Source of the DNA: Shewanella hafniensis
Lineage (GTDB): Bacteria; Pseudomonadota; Gammaproteobacteria; Enterobacterales; Shewanellaceae
Assembly: GCF_019655335.1 (NCBI RefSeq)
Contig: NZ_BPFD01000022.1
Coordinates: 1 to 57,521 of the forward strand
Length of the DNA stretch: 57,521 bases
Direction of reading: 5' to 3'
In this document: one piece after another, positions 27,344 to 36,689 of the stretch
How positions within the stretch are numbered: the stretch's first letter is position 1
Layout of the letters: each line of letters starts with the position of its first letter
Translations under genes and position numbers: made by a program
Notes under the pieces: model-generated
The model's input: only the letters and a program-made list of their open reading frames with translations
Told to the model about the DNA's origin: nothing
Database searches by the model: none

Positions 27344-29305
27344 TTAGAAGCGGTAGCCCACAGTGAAACGAATATCACGGCCTCGACCAGAATAGTAACT
27401 ATCCCCCCAATCGCCACCGTAATAACCTGCACTGACATAATCTTTATCGAATACATTATCGATACGCAGGCTGGCAAGCCAAGCATCACGATTATAATTC
27501 AAGGCTAAATTACCAAGCACGTAACTTGCTAGCTTATCACCTTGATTAGCGTTATCGCCTTCAATAAAACGATCACCCGTGTAGATAGCTTCGGCAAATA
27601 CTTGGAAATGCTCAGCAAAATCCATGCTGACATAACCGCGTCCCGTGTGTTTTGCCACCCAAGACAGCTCTTTGCCATCGTTAGCACCATCGGTAAATTC
27701 GGCGTCGGTATAGTTATACTCTAGCCCGAGTTGCAGCGCTTTAGTGATCTGCCAATCCCAATCGGCACCCGCGCCATAACGACGAGAAGCGTCGGCATTT
27801 ACGTTTGCACCGTTGAAATTCCCACCTATGGGTTTAACTGCACTCGAGTCATAAACAATTTCATCCTCTAAATCGAGACGATATAGGCTGACTCGCAGGG
27901 TTTGACTAGCGACAGCCCAATCCCAACCCGCCTCATAGGAACGGCCTGTTTGCGGCTTTAAGCCAAATACGCCCGGCGATGTATAAGCTTGCTCATCCAC
28001 TTTGGCAAAACGGAAGTTATCATCGGCGCGCACATAGAGTCTGTGCTCCGCAGTTGGGCGGTAATTTAAACCCAGTTCGAATGCGTGGGCATTTTCGTCT
28101 AAATCGATACCACTAGGATAAACTTTGCGATCGACTAACTCGTCGGTCACCCGCGCATATCGCCCACCCACAACATAACTTAGGGTATGACTTAATGGCA
28201 CAGTGGCTTGTAAGTAAGCACTTTGTGTTTGCTGCACATTGCTGCGCGCCATAGTGTCAAAATCAGCCTTACCACGGCTAATGTCTAAACCTGTGACTAG
28301 GTTTAGCTCACCTTGACGCGTACTGTAGCTCGCTAACGCTTTAGGGCTAAACATCAACAGTGAGCGTGTATTATGGCTGTTCGCCCCCCAATTAAAAGAA
28401 GACACTAAGGTATCGCTGTAATCTAAATCCGCCGCCAGCGCCCAGTTTTGATTGAGCTGATGCTGGTAACCCGTACGCGCCGCAGTGGTCATTTCGTGAG
28501 AATATTGCTTCTGGTTCCCAGAGTCACGTGGGTTGTCTTTAAATTGATCTTTAGTAAGCGAGCCAGGATTTTCACGGTCATCGTCGTAATAGCTGGTTTC
28601 AACGAAGAACGAGTCTGTGGCCGTTTTATATTGAATGCGGCCAAGAATAGAGCCGGTTTCGTTAGCATTATGTTTGCGATAGTTGTCACCTTGGTTGTAA
28701 CTACCGGTGAAAAAGTAACGCCAATCTTTGTTGATCGCGCCAGACACATCACCGCGACCTTCATAGGTATCAAAGCTGCCGCCGGATAACTGTACGCTAC
28801 CGCCGGTATTTTCAGGGGATTTAGTGACAATATTGATCACGCCGCCTACCGCTTGGTCACCATAAAGCACACCCGCACTACCCGATAAAATTTCGATGCG
28901 TTCGACTTGATTAAGCGGAATGGCATTAAGACTAGGAGCTGCGATATCGATATTATTGAGGCGACGACCATCAAGTAAAATCAGCGTGTTATTCACAGCA
29001 GTGCTGGCGCTAAAGCCACGCATCGCAAAACTAGTACCGATGTTATTATCTGAAATTTGAATACCACTTTGACCGCGTAAAACCTCAGTCACACTAGTGG
29101 CACCGCTCATTTCAATCGCCGCAGCGTCAATCACATTCACATTCGCGGCAATATTTAACGGGGTATTGTCAGAGCGGCCGATCACGACAAGATGCTCGTC
29201 GACTTTAGCTGTGCTGCTAGCGTCAGCCGCCATAGCAGGCGCGATAACGGAATAACTGCAAAGGCTACCGATCAGCAGCGCGATTTTTGTTGGATTTGTT
29301 CCCAT
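27344..29305 (-). CDS. btuB: TonB-dependent receptor, probable cobalamin receptor BtuB
   Basis: The 653-residue protein has a signal peptide (ending MAADAS) and a plug with the TonB-box-like DEHLVVIGRSD, TSFAMRGFSAS, LILLDGRRLNNIDIA, VERIEILSGSAGVLYGDQAV and GGVINIVTKS. A barrel follows, ending in the aromatic GYRF. The upstream cobalamin riboswitch on the same strand is strong evidence that the ligand is B12 or a related corrinoid. The ribosome site AGGAG lies before the ATG. No btuCDF genes are in the window. Confidence 0.87.
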   Translation of the reverse strand: MGTNPTKIALLIGSLCSYSVIAPAMAADASSTAKVDEHLVVIGRSDNTPLNIAANVNVIDAAAIEMSGATSVTEVLRGQSGIQISDNNIGTSFAMRGFSASTAVNNTLILLDGRRLNNIDIAAPSLNAIPLNQVERIEILSGSAGVLYGDQAVGGVINIVTKSPENTGGSVQLSGGSFDTYEGRGDVSGAINKDWRYFFTGSYNQGDNYRKHNANETGSILGRIQYKTATDSFFVETSYYDDDRENPGSLTKDQFKDNPRDSGNQKQYSHEMTTAARTGYQHQLNQNWALAADLDYSDTLVSSFNWGANSHNTRSLLMFSPKALASYSTRQGELNLVTGLDISRGKADFDTMARSNVQQTQSAYLQATVPLSHTLSYVVGGRYARVTDELVDRKVYPSGIDLDENAHAFELGLNYRPTAEHRLYVRADDNFRFAKVDEQAYTSPGVFGLKPQTGRSYEAGWDWAVASQTLRVSLYRLDLEDEIVYDSSAVKPIGGNFNGANVNADASRRYGAGADWDWQITKALQLGLEYNYTDAEFTDGANDGKELSWVAKHTGRGYVSMDFAEHFQVFAEAIYTGDRFIEGDNANQGDKLASYVLGNLALNYNRDAWLASLRIDNVFDKDYVSAGYYGGDWGDSYYSGRGRDIRFTVGYRF

Positions 29306-29391
29306 TTTACCTTTAACTCCTGCAAGGAAAACGGGGCATTAGCGCCACGATACTGTTCATTCAGTAAAAGATACTGACAGTGACTATCGCA

Positions 29392-29421
29392 TTTTGAGAT
29401 CTGCCCACCGAAATCTCAAAA
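29392..29421 (-). promoter_or_regulatory. Hairpin below the riboswitch (possible expression platform)
   Basis: The stem TTTTGAGAT / ATCTCAAAA (29392-29400 and 29413-29421) sits directly after the riboswitch aptamer on the minus strand. It is about 90 bases before the btuB start and has no strong T-run. It could switch with the aptamer, but this is an inference. Confidence 0.4.
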
Positions 29422-29423
29422 AC

Positions 29424-29638
29424 ACCTTTAGGGCCGGTCTCCGGACTTAGGCTATGTTAATCCGTAAAAATAGAATTAACGCGAGACTGACCTTTAACAT
29501 TCTGACTATCGGGTTCTGTCTTGAACACACCAATCAAACGCGGTCTTCTCTCACCTTTTACCGTTGCGGGGGCAGTGCCAGAATTTCACCGGCTTCCCGA
29601 TTATCTCGCGGCTTTCGCACGCAAGCACCTCAGAAGGT
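29424..29638 (-). promoter_or_regulatory. Cobalamin (B12) riboswitch
   Basis: Read on the minus strand, the hallmark blocks appear in order: AGGTGC, GGGAAGCCGGTGAA, TGGCACTGCCCCCGCAACGG (the B12-box region) and AGTCCGGAGACCGGCC. These are the conserved core of the adenosylcobalamin riboswitch, with a long variable arm between GGTGAGAG and AGTCCGG. Binding of B12 should lower expression of the downstream receptor gene. Confidence 0.93.
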
Positions 29639-29728
29639 TGACTAAAAATTTGATTCATAGGGCACAGCCATCAATAAAACAGCGATACTCCCTTAAGGCT
29701 CAGCACATTATAGAGCCTGAGCGCGCGC

Positions 29729-29758
29729 ATTATAGACGTCTATACGGATGAAAGTCCA
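29729..29758 (-). promoter_or_regulatory. Candidate promoter of the riboswitch-btuB transcript with MetJ-like palindrome
   Basis: On the minus strand, TGGACT (29758-29753) and TATAAT (29734-29729) are 18 bases apart. The 14-base palindrome TATAGACGTCTATA at 29731-29744 covers part of the -10 and contains a perfect AGACGTCT met box. A neighbouring 8-mer matches 5 of 8. MetJ repression is therefore possible in addition to the riboswitch. Confidence 0.45.
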
Positions 29759-29783
29759 TCAAACTCAAGCGAACGTCTAAAGT

Positions 29784-30452
29784 CTACTTCAAGGAGAATG
29801 GGACTAAAGCGGAGATAAAATCTTGGCTATTATCTGCCTGCAGTGGTGGTTTATCGACAGAAAAAACGGCACCTCGCATCGACTTATGCAGTAGATACAA
29901 ATCTTTATTGCCACTGACAACCGTATAGTAGCCAATTTCCCCTTGAGGAATCGAAGCATAGGCTTTGGGATTCACTTGCGTGGCATTGTGGATATTGGGC
30001 ATGGCTGTACAGCCTAAAATAGCCTTAAATCCCTCGTGTCCATCAACTTCAGTGTCGCCGAGCTTCTGGTACACCACTTCGCCGTCACAGGTCGATTTAT
30101 AGATCTGGGCCATCGCATCTAAAAAACGCTCTGGGCTAATACTCTCGGCCATATCCTTAAAGCCCTGCACGCAAAATAGCGCACTCCACTGGGTTAATGC
30201 TTCCTGCTCAGGCACATATTCTGCCATAAACATGCCTGCTTGCTCCTCATGATAAGCCTGCTTCCAGCCCGCAGGCAGATTGAACCCTAATTGCTGACCA
30301 AATACCGGCAATACATGGGTATGAGCAGCGCCGCTTTCGCTCCGAGCTATATCTAATGTGGCTTGAACTGGCTCTGAGCCAATTAAGCTGCAGAGTAACA
30401 ACACACTGGCACCTTGAAACAATCCAATAGGTGAACACAATGCTAATTTCAT
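29784..30452 (-). CDS. Secreted conserved hypothetical protein
   Basis: I do not recognise the family. The 222-residue product begins with a signal peptide (FQGASVLLLCSLIGSEPVQA). The mature part has three or four cysteines (ALFCVQGF, KSTCDGEV, ILGCTAM) that could form disulfides in the periplasm. ATG 30452 is chosen because AAGGA lies eight bases before it, whereas the in-frame ATG at 30461 overlaps that ribosome site. It is upstream of the btuB promoter on the same strand. No partner genes are evident. Confidence 0.65.
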   Translation of the reverse strand: MKLALCSPIGLFQGASVLLLCSLIGSEPVQATLDIARSESGAAHTHVLPVFGQQLGFNLPAGWKQAYHEEQAGMFMAEYVPEQEALTQWSALFCVQGFKDMAESISPERFLDAMAQIYKSTCDGEVVYQKLGDTEVDGHEGFKAILGCTAMPNIHNATQVNPKAYASIPQGEIGYYTVVSGNKDLYLLHKSMRGAVFSVDKPPLQADNSQDFISALVPFSLK

Positions 30453-30656
30453 ACTTATCATCCTTGTATCGCACTTATAATTAATACGACATCATGAAAT
30501 TGAACAGAAAACACCCAGCATTCTAACGAAGAACCTTCGCTGAAAACAGTCAAAAAGTTATATTAACTGCCACTTTAAAAGAAATAATCACTATCACGAC
30601 TTGAATAACAGGGAAATATTCCGTTTATCTGCACAGTAACGGTAAAAAGGTTAGTG

Positions 30657-32099
30657 CTATTCGCTAAATAACCACATTTTTACTTCAGGTTTAGGCCTTT
30701 CCTGACTCAGAATCACCTGTCTTTGCTCTGGCGTTTCGCATTGGGCAACAGGGGTAAAATCCAGCGGCTTTATCACCAACGAATCGGCAGGCGGTACCGA
30801 AGATTTAGCGAACATCTCGTTATTCATCGACCAAGAGACCCATTCCCCCTTTTCACTGATCCCGACATACCCCTCACCCGCCCTCGCTAACCAAGTTAAT
30901 CGTGGAATACGCGCTATGAGCTTCTCAACATTTTCTAGGTTAGCCCTATAACCTACTGGCACGACTTTGCCGTCAGGACGGGTAAATACAAATGATGCCG
31001 AACCTAGGGTGATCTTGCTTCCCTCCTGCCAATACCGATTGAGAATATCTTGAGCATAGTGAAAACCATATAGATAGGCGTAGTCACTATCATCGACCAG
31101 GATTTGCGGTACGGCATTGTCACGCAGCAACAAAAATCCCGTGCCAACACTGACAATACTGTTCACGCCTTTAATATCCGTTTGTTTGAGCCAATCGATA
31201 CCACAGTTCGTCTCATTGCCCCAAAAGTGCGCCTCACCCGTTGGACTTAAGATTGCAAAAGCACAGCTATTTGACGTAATACTCGCAACATCCAGTAGCG
31301 CACTGCGAATAGAATAAACATCACTACTCTGCCCCCAAGTCACGACGCTGCCATCCTTTTTTAGAGCTGCATAAGTTCCTTGGGTATATTCAACACTCAC
31401 AACATCCATTAACTGTGGCAGCAGCCTTTTCATATTGGTTGACCGTTCAACTTGCCCCCAAATCACAGTGCTTCCGTCTTTTTTAAGAGCAGTAAAACTT
31501 CGTCCTTCAGCAAAAATATCCACGACATCAAACAGTTTATCCTGTACATGTTGGCTATTGCCGCCTTCGGGACCATAACCCCAAGTGTGCACTTTCCCAT
31601 TGGCATCGAGTGCGGCTACCGCCTCACGATTAGCATAGAGTTTAGTGATGTTTGTCATTCGACTTTGCAGGACTTTGTCGAGGCTCAATTTCCCCGCTCG
31701 CCCCCAATACACCACAGTGCCATCTTCACGCAGGGCGGCAAACCCCTCCTTTACAGGCACGACTTGTTTAACCTGTTTAAGCTCCGCAGTCACTTCGCGA
31801 CTATCGCCGCCACTAAAGCTATTACCCCAAGTGACCACATCACCATTGGGGGTGATAGCAGCCACTGCCATATCATTTGTTATAACGGTATTTACTGCGG
31901 GTAAATCACAGGGAATATGACGATACTGCGGACTCGGTTTTTCCTTAAATTGGATGAGTTTACCGTTATCAAACTGCAGCAATGACTCGTTATTACTTTC
32001 CACTATGGCCATAGGTTGAGGCTCGCTACAGCCAGAGATCTGCATGGCAACCATGCCCGCGAGTAAAGCCTTAGGCCAAGTGATTCGATGAGTGAGCAT
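30657..32099 (-). CDS. RCC1-like beta-propeller lipoprotein
   Basis: A lipoprotein signal ends MVAMQISGC. The 480-residue protein then carries about six repeats of the RCC1 type, of the form AALxxDGxVxxWG (AAITPNGDVVTWG, AALREDGTVVYWG, AALDANGKVHTWG, TALKKDGSTVIWG, AALKKDGSVVTWG, AILSPTGEAHFWG). The first is followed by NSFSGGDS, as is common in bacterial RCC1-like proteins. Repeats decay after residue 310. It is likely a propeller on the outer or inner membrane with a binding role. No enzyme motif is seen. AAGGAAAT precedes the ATG. Confidence 0.8.
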   Translation of the reverse strand: MLTHRITWPKALLAGMVAMQISGCSEPQPMAIVESNNESLLQFDNGKLIQFKEKPSPQYRHIPCDLPAVNTVITNDMAVAAITPNGDVVTWGNSFSGGDSREVTAELKQVKQVVPVKEGFAALREDGTVVYWGRAGKLSLDKVLQSRMTNITKLYANREAVAALDANGKVHTWGYGPEGGNSQHVQDKLFDVVDIFAEGRSFTALKKDGSTVIWGQVERSTNMKRLLPQLMDVVSVEYTQGTYAALKKDGSVVTWGQSSDVYSIRSALLDVASITSNSCAFAILSPTGEAHFWGNETNCGIDWLKQTDIKGVNSIVSVGTGFLLLRDNAVPQILVDDSDYAYLYGFHYAQDILNRYWQEGSKITLGSASFVFTRPDGKVVPVGYRANLENVEKLIARIPRLTWLARAGEGYVGISEKGEWVSWSMNNEMFAKSSVPPADSLVIKPLDFTPVAQCETPEQRQVILSQERPKPEVKMWLFSE

Positions 32100-32333
32100 T
32101 ACTTATTTCCTTGTATTTGCTTGGAGATGTCATTCAATGTTGTGCAGCAGACAGAGCGAAGATGAAATAACCTAACATCGCCTAATGTCAAAAATGGGCA
32201 GAATTCTAGCAGCTTGTTGATAAAAAGACGAAAATGCTCACAGTTTACTCTGCAAGTGCCCTACACAGGCTAGCGCCTAACTTATGGCATGCTATTCTAA
32301 GCATCCAGTACCGCTGTTTAAAGGAGTAACAGT

Positions 32334-33290
32334 ATGACTCGTCACATCATTCTTGATTGCGATCCCGGCCATGACGATGCTATCGCGCTGATCTTAGCCT
32401 TAGCTCACCCAAACCTCGTTCCCCTTGCCGTCACGACTAGCGCTGGCAATCAAACCCCAGATAAAACCCTCAACAACGCCCTGCGGATCTTAACCCTGTT
32501 AAACCGTGGTGATATCCCAGTCGCAGGCGGTGCCACTAAACCGCTAACACGTGAACTGATTATCGCCGACAATGTTCACGGCGAGACTGGCCTCGATGGC
32601 CCAGCATTACCCGAACCGAGCTTCAGTCCACAAGCCATAACAGCCGTTGAACTGATGGCGCAGCAAATCCGCCAAAGCTCTCAGCCAGTGACTTTAGTGC
32701 CTACTGGGCCGCTGACTAACATCGCCCTTTTACTGGCGAGTCACAGCGAGCTACACCCTAAAATCGAGCGTATTGTGCTGATGGGCGGCGCAGCCGGTGT
32801 CGGCAATTGGACGCCTGCCGCCGAGTTTAATATTTTTGTCGATCCCGAAGCCGCCGATATTGTCTTTAAGTCAGGTATTCCCATCACTATGTGCGGGCTC
32901 GATGTGACCCATCAAGCGCAAATCATGGATGCAGACATAGAACGGATTCGCGCCATCCCAAATCCAATTGCTCAGTGCGTCGCCGAGTTATTGGATTTCT
33001 TTATGATTTACCACAGAGATCCTAAATGGGGCTTTATTGGTGCACCTCTGCACGACCCCTGCACTATCGCTTGGTTGCTCAAACCTGAACTGTTTGAAGC
33101 ACAAGATTGTTGGGTCGGGATTGAAACCCAAAGCGAGCTGACCTTAGGCATGACAGTAGTTGATCGCTATCAACTCACTGGCAAACCCGCCAATGCGACT
33201 GTGCTGTTTGGGCTCGACAGACTCGGTTTTGTCGATTTACTGGTAGACAGTTTACGTGTCTATGATCCAACTTATCTCAATCGCAGATGA
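32334..33290 (+). CDS. Nucleoside hydrolase (RihA-like)
   Basis: The N-terminal [16 protein letters not shown] holds the calcium-binding Asp cluster that defines this family. [54 protein letters not shown] and the late [10 protein letters not shown] complete it. The enzyme splits ribonucleosides into base and ribose. The HDP near the C-terminus contains the active-site His/Asp, and overall similarity favours the pyrimidine-preferring RihA group, but specificity is uncertain. It has a strong AAAGGAG site and is followed 19 bases later by ribokinase, which would use the ribose. Confidence 0.93.
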   Translation: MTRHIILDCDPGHDDAIALILALAHPNLVPLAVTTSAGNQTPDKTLNNALRILTLLNRGDIPVAGGATKPLTRELIIADNVHGETGLDGPALPEPSFSPQAITAVELMAQQIRQSSQPVTLVPTGPLTNIALLLASHSELHPKIERIVLMGGAAGVGNWTPAAEFNIFVDPEAADIVFKSGIPITMCGLDVTHQAQIMDADIERIRAIPNPIAQCVAELLDFFMIYHRDPKWGFIGAPLHDPCTIAWLLKPELFEAQDCWVGIETQSELTLGMTVVDRYQLTGKPANATVLFGLDRLGFVDLLVDSLRVYDPTYLNRR

Positions 33291-33309
33291 AAATAACAGT
33301 GAGTTTTCT

Positions 33310-34221
33310 ATGAGCCAGATACTCGTTATCGGCAGTGCGAATGCCGACCATGTGATGAAATTTGAGTACCTGCCCGCAGCAGGGCAAACCTTGATGAGCC
33401 GAGACTATCGACTCGAACAGGGAGGTAAAGGAGCCAACCAAGCGGTCGCCTGCGCGCGTTTAGCTAAATCAGGCACCCGCACTGACTTTATCTGCCACCT
33501 CGGCCAAGACAGTATCGGCGATGATATGCGTCAAAGCTGGATTAAAGATGGCATCAGTACAGAAGGTATTAGCCAGATAGCGGAGCAGAGTACAGGCACA
33601 GCGATGATTTTTATCGGTGACAACGGTGAAAACACCATAGGTGTTGCTGCGGGAGCCAACGCCACTCTTTCACCCGATGATTTAGAAAATCACTATGCTC
33701 TGTTTTCCCGTGCTCAATTCCTTTTAATTCAACTAGAAACGCCTGCTGCCACAGTGGCAAAGGCATTACAAATGGCAAAAACCTTTGGCGTGACTACGGT
33801 ATTAAATCCCGCCCCAGCGACCGCCCTTGGCCACGATGTACTCAAATGGGTTGATGTGATTACGCCTAATGAGACTGAAGCAGAAGCTTTAACTGGCGTT
33901 GAAATTAACCATCTCGATGCTGCTCAAATGGCTGCGCAGCTCCTCCACCAGCAAGGTGTAGGAATTGTAGTGATCACTTTAGGCAGTCGCGGCGCATATA
34001 TCAGCAGCCCAGGTTTTACCGGGCTAGTGCCCGCACTTGAAGTGCAAGCCATAGACACAGTCGCTGCAGGGGATACCTTCAACGGCGCCCTAGTCGTCGG
34101 CTTGAGCGAAGGTATGTCAATTGCTGCCGCCGTGGGATTTGCCAATGCGGCCAGTGCCATTACAGTGACTCGCCAAGGCGCACAACGTGCTATTCCCTAT
34201 CGACAGGAGCTTTCGTACTAA
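33310..34221 (+). CDS. rbsK: Ribokinase
   Basis: This is a PfkB-family kinase. GSANADHVMKFEYLPAAGQT, the ribose-binding GGKGANQAVACARL, and the C-terminal DTVAAGDTFNGALVVGL (with the catalytic base Asp in AGDTF) are all present. It phosphorylates ribose released by the adjacent nucleoside hydrolase. ATG 33310 is preferred over the upstream in-frame ATG at 33256, which lies inside the previous gene; the real N-terminus of the family is MxxILVIGSANADH. Length is 303. Confidence 0.95.
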   Translation: MSQILVIGSANADHVMKFEYLPAAGQTLMSRDYRLEQGGKGANQAVACARLAKSGTRTDFICHLGQDSIGDDMRQSWIKDGISTEGISQIAEQSTGTAMIFIGDNGENTIGVAAGANATLSPDDLENHYALFSRAQFLLIQLETPAATVAKALQMAKTFGVTTVLNPAPATALGHDVLKWVDVITPNETEAEALTGVEINHLDAAQMAAQLLHQQGVGIVVITLGSRGAYISSPGFTGLVPALEVQAIDTVAAGDTFNGALVVGLSEGMSIAAAVGFANAASAITVTRQGAQRAIPYRQELSY

Positions 34222-34548
34222 AAAAAGTAAGCGACTTTGAGTTAGACGCCCAGAGTCCGCTCATCTAAATTATCACTTATAAATCAGAGCTATAAATCAG
34301 ATCCATTAATGATAATCCGCGAGTATTTAGTTGGTTCCAGCTCAGTACTCGCTCGCCTGTGCTTACCGCTAGCCATTTTTCCGCTACCGGATCTTGCCGT
34401 TCTAGGCAGTGCAGTTTTCGAACGAAAGTTGGATATACATAATTTACACGCTGATTTCATTCCCATTTAATGAAGATTGCTTATTCTGGTAGGCGCATGT
34501 CCGAGTCAAAAGGACTCGGCTACCCTTGTTCAACTAAGGAAGTACCAG
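34222..34548. other. Non-coding gap with an 11-bp direct repeat and azurin leader hairpin
   Basis: The 327 bases hold no convincing gene. TATAAATCAGA appears at 34278-34288 and 34291-34301. A 7-base stem CCGAGTC / GACTCGG (34501-34519) lies in the likely 5' leader of azurin, about 30 bases before its start. No terminator is obvious after rbsK. Confidence 0.5.
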
Positions 34549-35025
34549 ATGAAAGCAAAAAGCACAGCTTTACGTAACGTGACCAGCACTAGCCTAATCG
34601 GCCTAGGATTATTATTCGCTAGCCAAGCGAGTGCCAACGAATGTGAACTGAAAATTGCCGCCACTGATGCAATGCAATTTGACACTAAAGAGCTGTCAGT
34701 ACCTGCAAGCTGTAAAGAAGTGACCTTAACCTTAACCCACACAGGCACTTTGCCAAAAGCAGCGATGGGCCATAACTGGGTATTAACTAAGGCAGCCGAT
34801 ATGTCAGCCGTCGCGACTGAAGGTATGAGTGCCGGTCCTGATGCAGCCTATGTTAAAGCGGGTGATACACGCGTTATCGCTCACACGCCATTAGTGGGCG
34901 GCGGCGAATCAACATCTATCACCTTTAGCACTGCCGGTATGAGCGCCACCGAAGCCTACCAATTCTTCTGCAGCTTCCCAGGTCACTGGGCGATTATGCA
35001 AGGCAGTTTCAAGTTAAAAGCTTAA
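34549..35025 (+). CDS. azu: Azurin
   Basis: This blue copper protein carries electrons in the periplasm. A signal peptide of about 29 residues (LLFASQASANE) is followed by a plastocyanin-like domain. The copper ligands are visible: His75 in GHNW, then Cys141, His146 and Met150 in CSFPGHWAIM, with the spacing expected of azurins. The disulfide-type CEL...SCK pair is present near the mature N-terminus. ATG 34549 has AAGGAAG upstream. It is a single-gene unit with a terminator. Confidence 0.97.
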   Translation: MKAKSTALRNVTSTSLIGLGLLFASQASANECELKIAATDAMQFDTKELSVPASCKEVTLTLTHTGTLPKAAMGHNWVLTKAADMSAVATEGMSAGPDAAYVKAGDTRVIAHTPLVGGGESTSITFSTAGMSATEAYQFFCSFPGHWAIMQGSFKLKA

Positions 35026-35063
35026 GGTGAATGGCTTAGCCTAACGTTAAGTGATAAAAACAA

Positions 35064-35090
35064 AAAAGCGGATCTTAGGATCCGCTTTTA
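35064..35090. terminator. Two-way terminator after azurin
   Basis: The stem AAAAGCGGATC / GATCCGCTTTT with a TTAG loop has A- and T-runs on both sides. Confidence 0.87.
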
Positions 35091-35124
35091 CATTTCAGCC
35101 ATTGCATTTAGCCGCACTAATTCA

Positions 35125-36309
35125 TCATGGTCTTGGTTGGATGACTAATGGCGCAAAGCTCGTCATCGCATTACCGTTAGCGCCGTTCAAGTTAGGATAT
35201 TCAACCCCTTCCTGTAAAGTGTAATACACGTCGACAAAGTCATCGTCATTGGTGAACCAAGCATCCGGCATCACACTTAAAATACCATTGGTAATTTGCG
35301 GGATCAGCGCATAACCCTGAGCTTCAGGATCGGGGATCGACTTTAAGATCTGCTCCGCCGCTTCCAACAGCTTAGTGGCCAACACTTTATAGTTAGTACC
35401 ATCGTCATGCTCCATTAAGATCATGTCCGCAGCCGCCCAACGATAACGCTCCCAATGTATGATGATTTGATTCGGATAATAGGTCGTATCCGCATAATCT
35501 AAATAGGGCATTTCGACGATATCGAGCACAGGTTCTTCACGGCTCGGGTCAACCCCAGTCACTATGCCGTAAATTTCGGCACGACCAGAAATCCACGGCT
35601 CATGGTCATCCTTCAAGGATATTTGTTTGATCACTGTGGTTGAAATCGGCTTTTCAGCTACCGCCTGTGTTTGCGCACGACTCAGTAGCGCGCCCTCTTT
35701 TTTCGCTGACTGCGCCTCGGCAAATGTCGCCCGCATCACCTCTAAGCCAGCCACAAAGGCTTTTTTGCTATCGATGCCAACCACAAACACTGGCTGCTGC
35801 GGTAGGTTATACACGTCTAATTGATGCACTTTCCCATGAATATCAAAGGCTTCAATATAATCCCACTGACTCTCGTCACCATCGGGCTCATAGGCAAATA
35901 AAGGAGACTCACCTTGCTGCCATGGGGTTAACATGGCTTCATCCGCTAGACGCACTTGCACCAGAGAATCCGCTTTGGCACTTAAGCCCTTCACTCGGCG
36001 AATTGATGCATCGGCTTGGGTGATCACATTATCATTGAGCCTATGCAGAGACAGAATGTCATCGGCATTTACTGCCAACTGATACTGGTTTATTTCAGTC
36101 TGTAAGATAGGCGCGAGCTGCGCATATTGATGGCTTAAATCTAACGCCAATGCCCGTTTAGTATTGGTTAACTGCACTTGTGCATCCAAAGTCGAATCCT
36201 TTAGCGACGCTTGTAGTAAGCGTAACGCCTCTCCATCTAAGGCTTGGCCATAACTCAGGGTTGCCGAAGCCGACAAACACAGCAATAAACTGGATTGAAG
36301 TAGTTTCAT
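35125..36309 (-). CDS. Secreted protein, probably DUF3103 family
   Basis: The 394-residue protein has a signal peptide (LLLCLSASATLSYGQ). It resembles the DUF3103 group of secreted proteins from Shewanella and vibrios, of unknown function. Marks include FDIHGKVHQLDVYNLPQQPVFVV, the EIYGIVTGVDP block and the acidic VEMPYLDYADTTYYPNQIIIHW. The family name is from memory and should be checked. A Fur-like box lies about 85 bases upstream, so iron control is possible. The ribosome site AGGGAA is good. Confidence 0.65.
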   Translation of the reverse strand: MKLLQSSLLLCLSASATLSYGQALDGEALRLLQASLKDSTLDAQVQLTNTKRALALDLSHQYAQLAPILQTEINQYQLAVNADDILSLHRLNDNVITQADASIRRVKGLSAKADSLVQVRLADEAMLTPWQQGESPLFAYEPDGDESQWDYIEAFDIHGKVHQLDVYNLPQQPVFVVGIDSKKAFVAGLEVMRATFAEAQSAKKEGALLSRAQTQAVAEKPISTTVIKQISLKDDHEPWISGRAEIYGIVTGVDPSREEPVLDIVEMPYLDYADTTYYPNQIIIHWERYRWAAADMILMEHDDGTNYKVLATKLLEAAEQILKSIPDPEAQGYALIPQITNGILSVMPDAWFTNDDDFVDVYYTLQEGVEYPNLNGANGNAMTSFAPLVIQPRP

Positions 36310-36392
36310 AGGAGTTCCCTTACCTTGATAAAGTTAAACGTGCGTTCGAATTCCTTACATATGAGCACAGAGCAGCATCTAAGTAAATCAAA

Positions 36393-36407
36393 TGATAATA
36401 GTTATCG
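36393..36407. promoter_or_regulatory. Fur-like box
   Basis: TGATAATAGTTATCG matches the Fur 7-1-7 palindrome TGATAAT-N-ATTATCA at 12 of 14 positions. It lies about 85 bases before the DUF3103-type start. The promoter itself is not resolved. Confidence 0.55.
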
Positions 36408-36570
36408 TTAATTATTAATGGTATAGAGTACGTAATCCCGGCTAAATGCGATAAAAACAAGCTAATGACAGCATCAGTAGATCAGTCCAGCCGAACAGAG
36501 TGTATGAAGATAAACGAGGAAATAAGATGAAATGAATTGATATGCACAGTTTCGCGAGCGACAAAATCAC

Positions 36571-36599
36571 AAAAGGCAGATCTTAAGATCTGCCTTTTG
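36571..36599 (-). terminator. Terminator of the DUF3622-type gene
   Basis: The stem AAAAGGCAGATC / GATCTGCCTTTT reads on the minus strand from the gene ending at 36690. Together with the Fur-like box it accounts for the 380-base gap 36310-36689. Confidence 0.8.
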
Positions 36600-36689
36600 C
36601 TGTTCATCGCCAGAGTGACGTTTCAGAACGCGTTATGCGCGCCCTAATAGTCACACTGGCTTGATAAGACAAGGTTAAACGAATGAGTG

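Noticed and set aside
28448..28830. Two opposed 113-codon ORFs inside btuB
   Set aside because: Both are shadows of the receptor gene in other frames; their composition reflects its codons.
29771..29786. Second MetJ-like pair GAACGTCT-AAAGTCTA
   Set aside because: The first unit matches 6 of 8, but the second matches poorly, and the site is outside the likely promoter.
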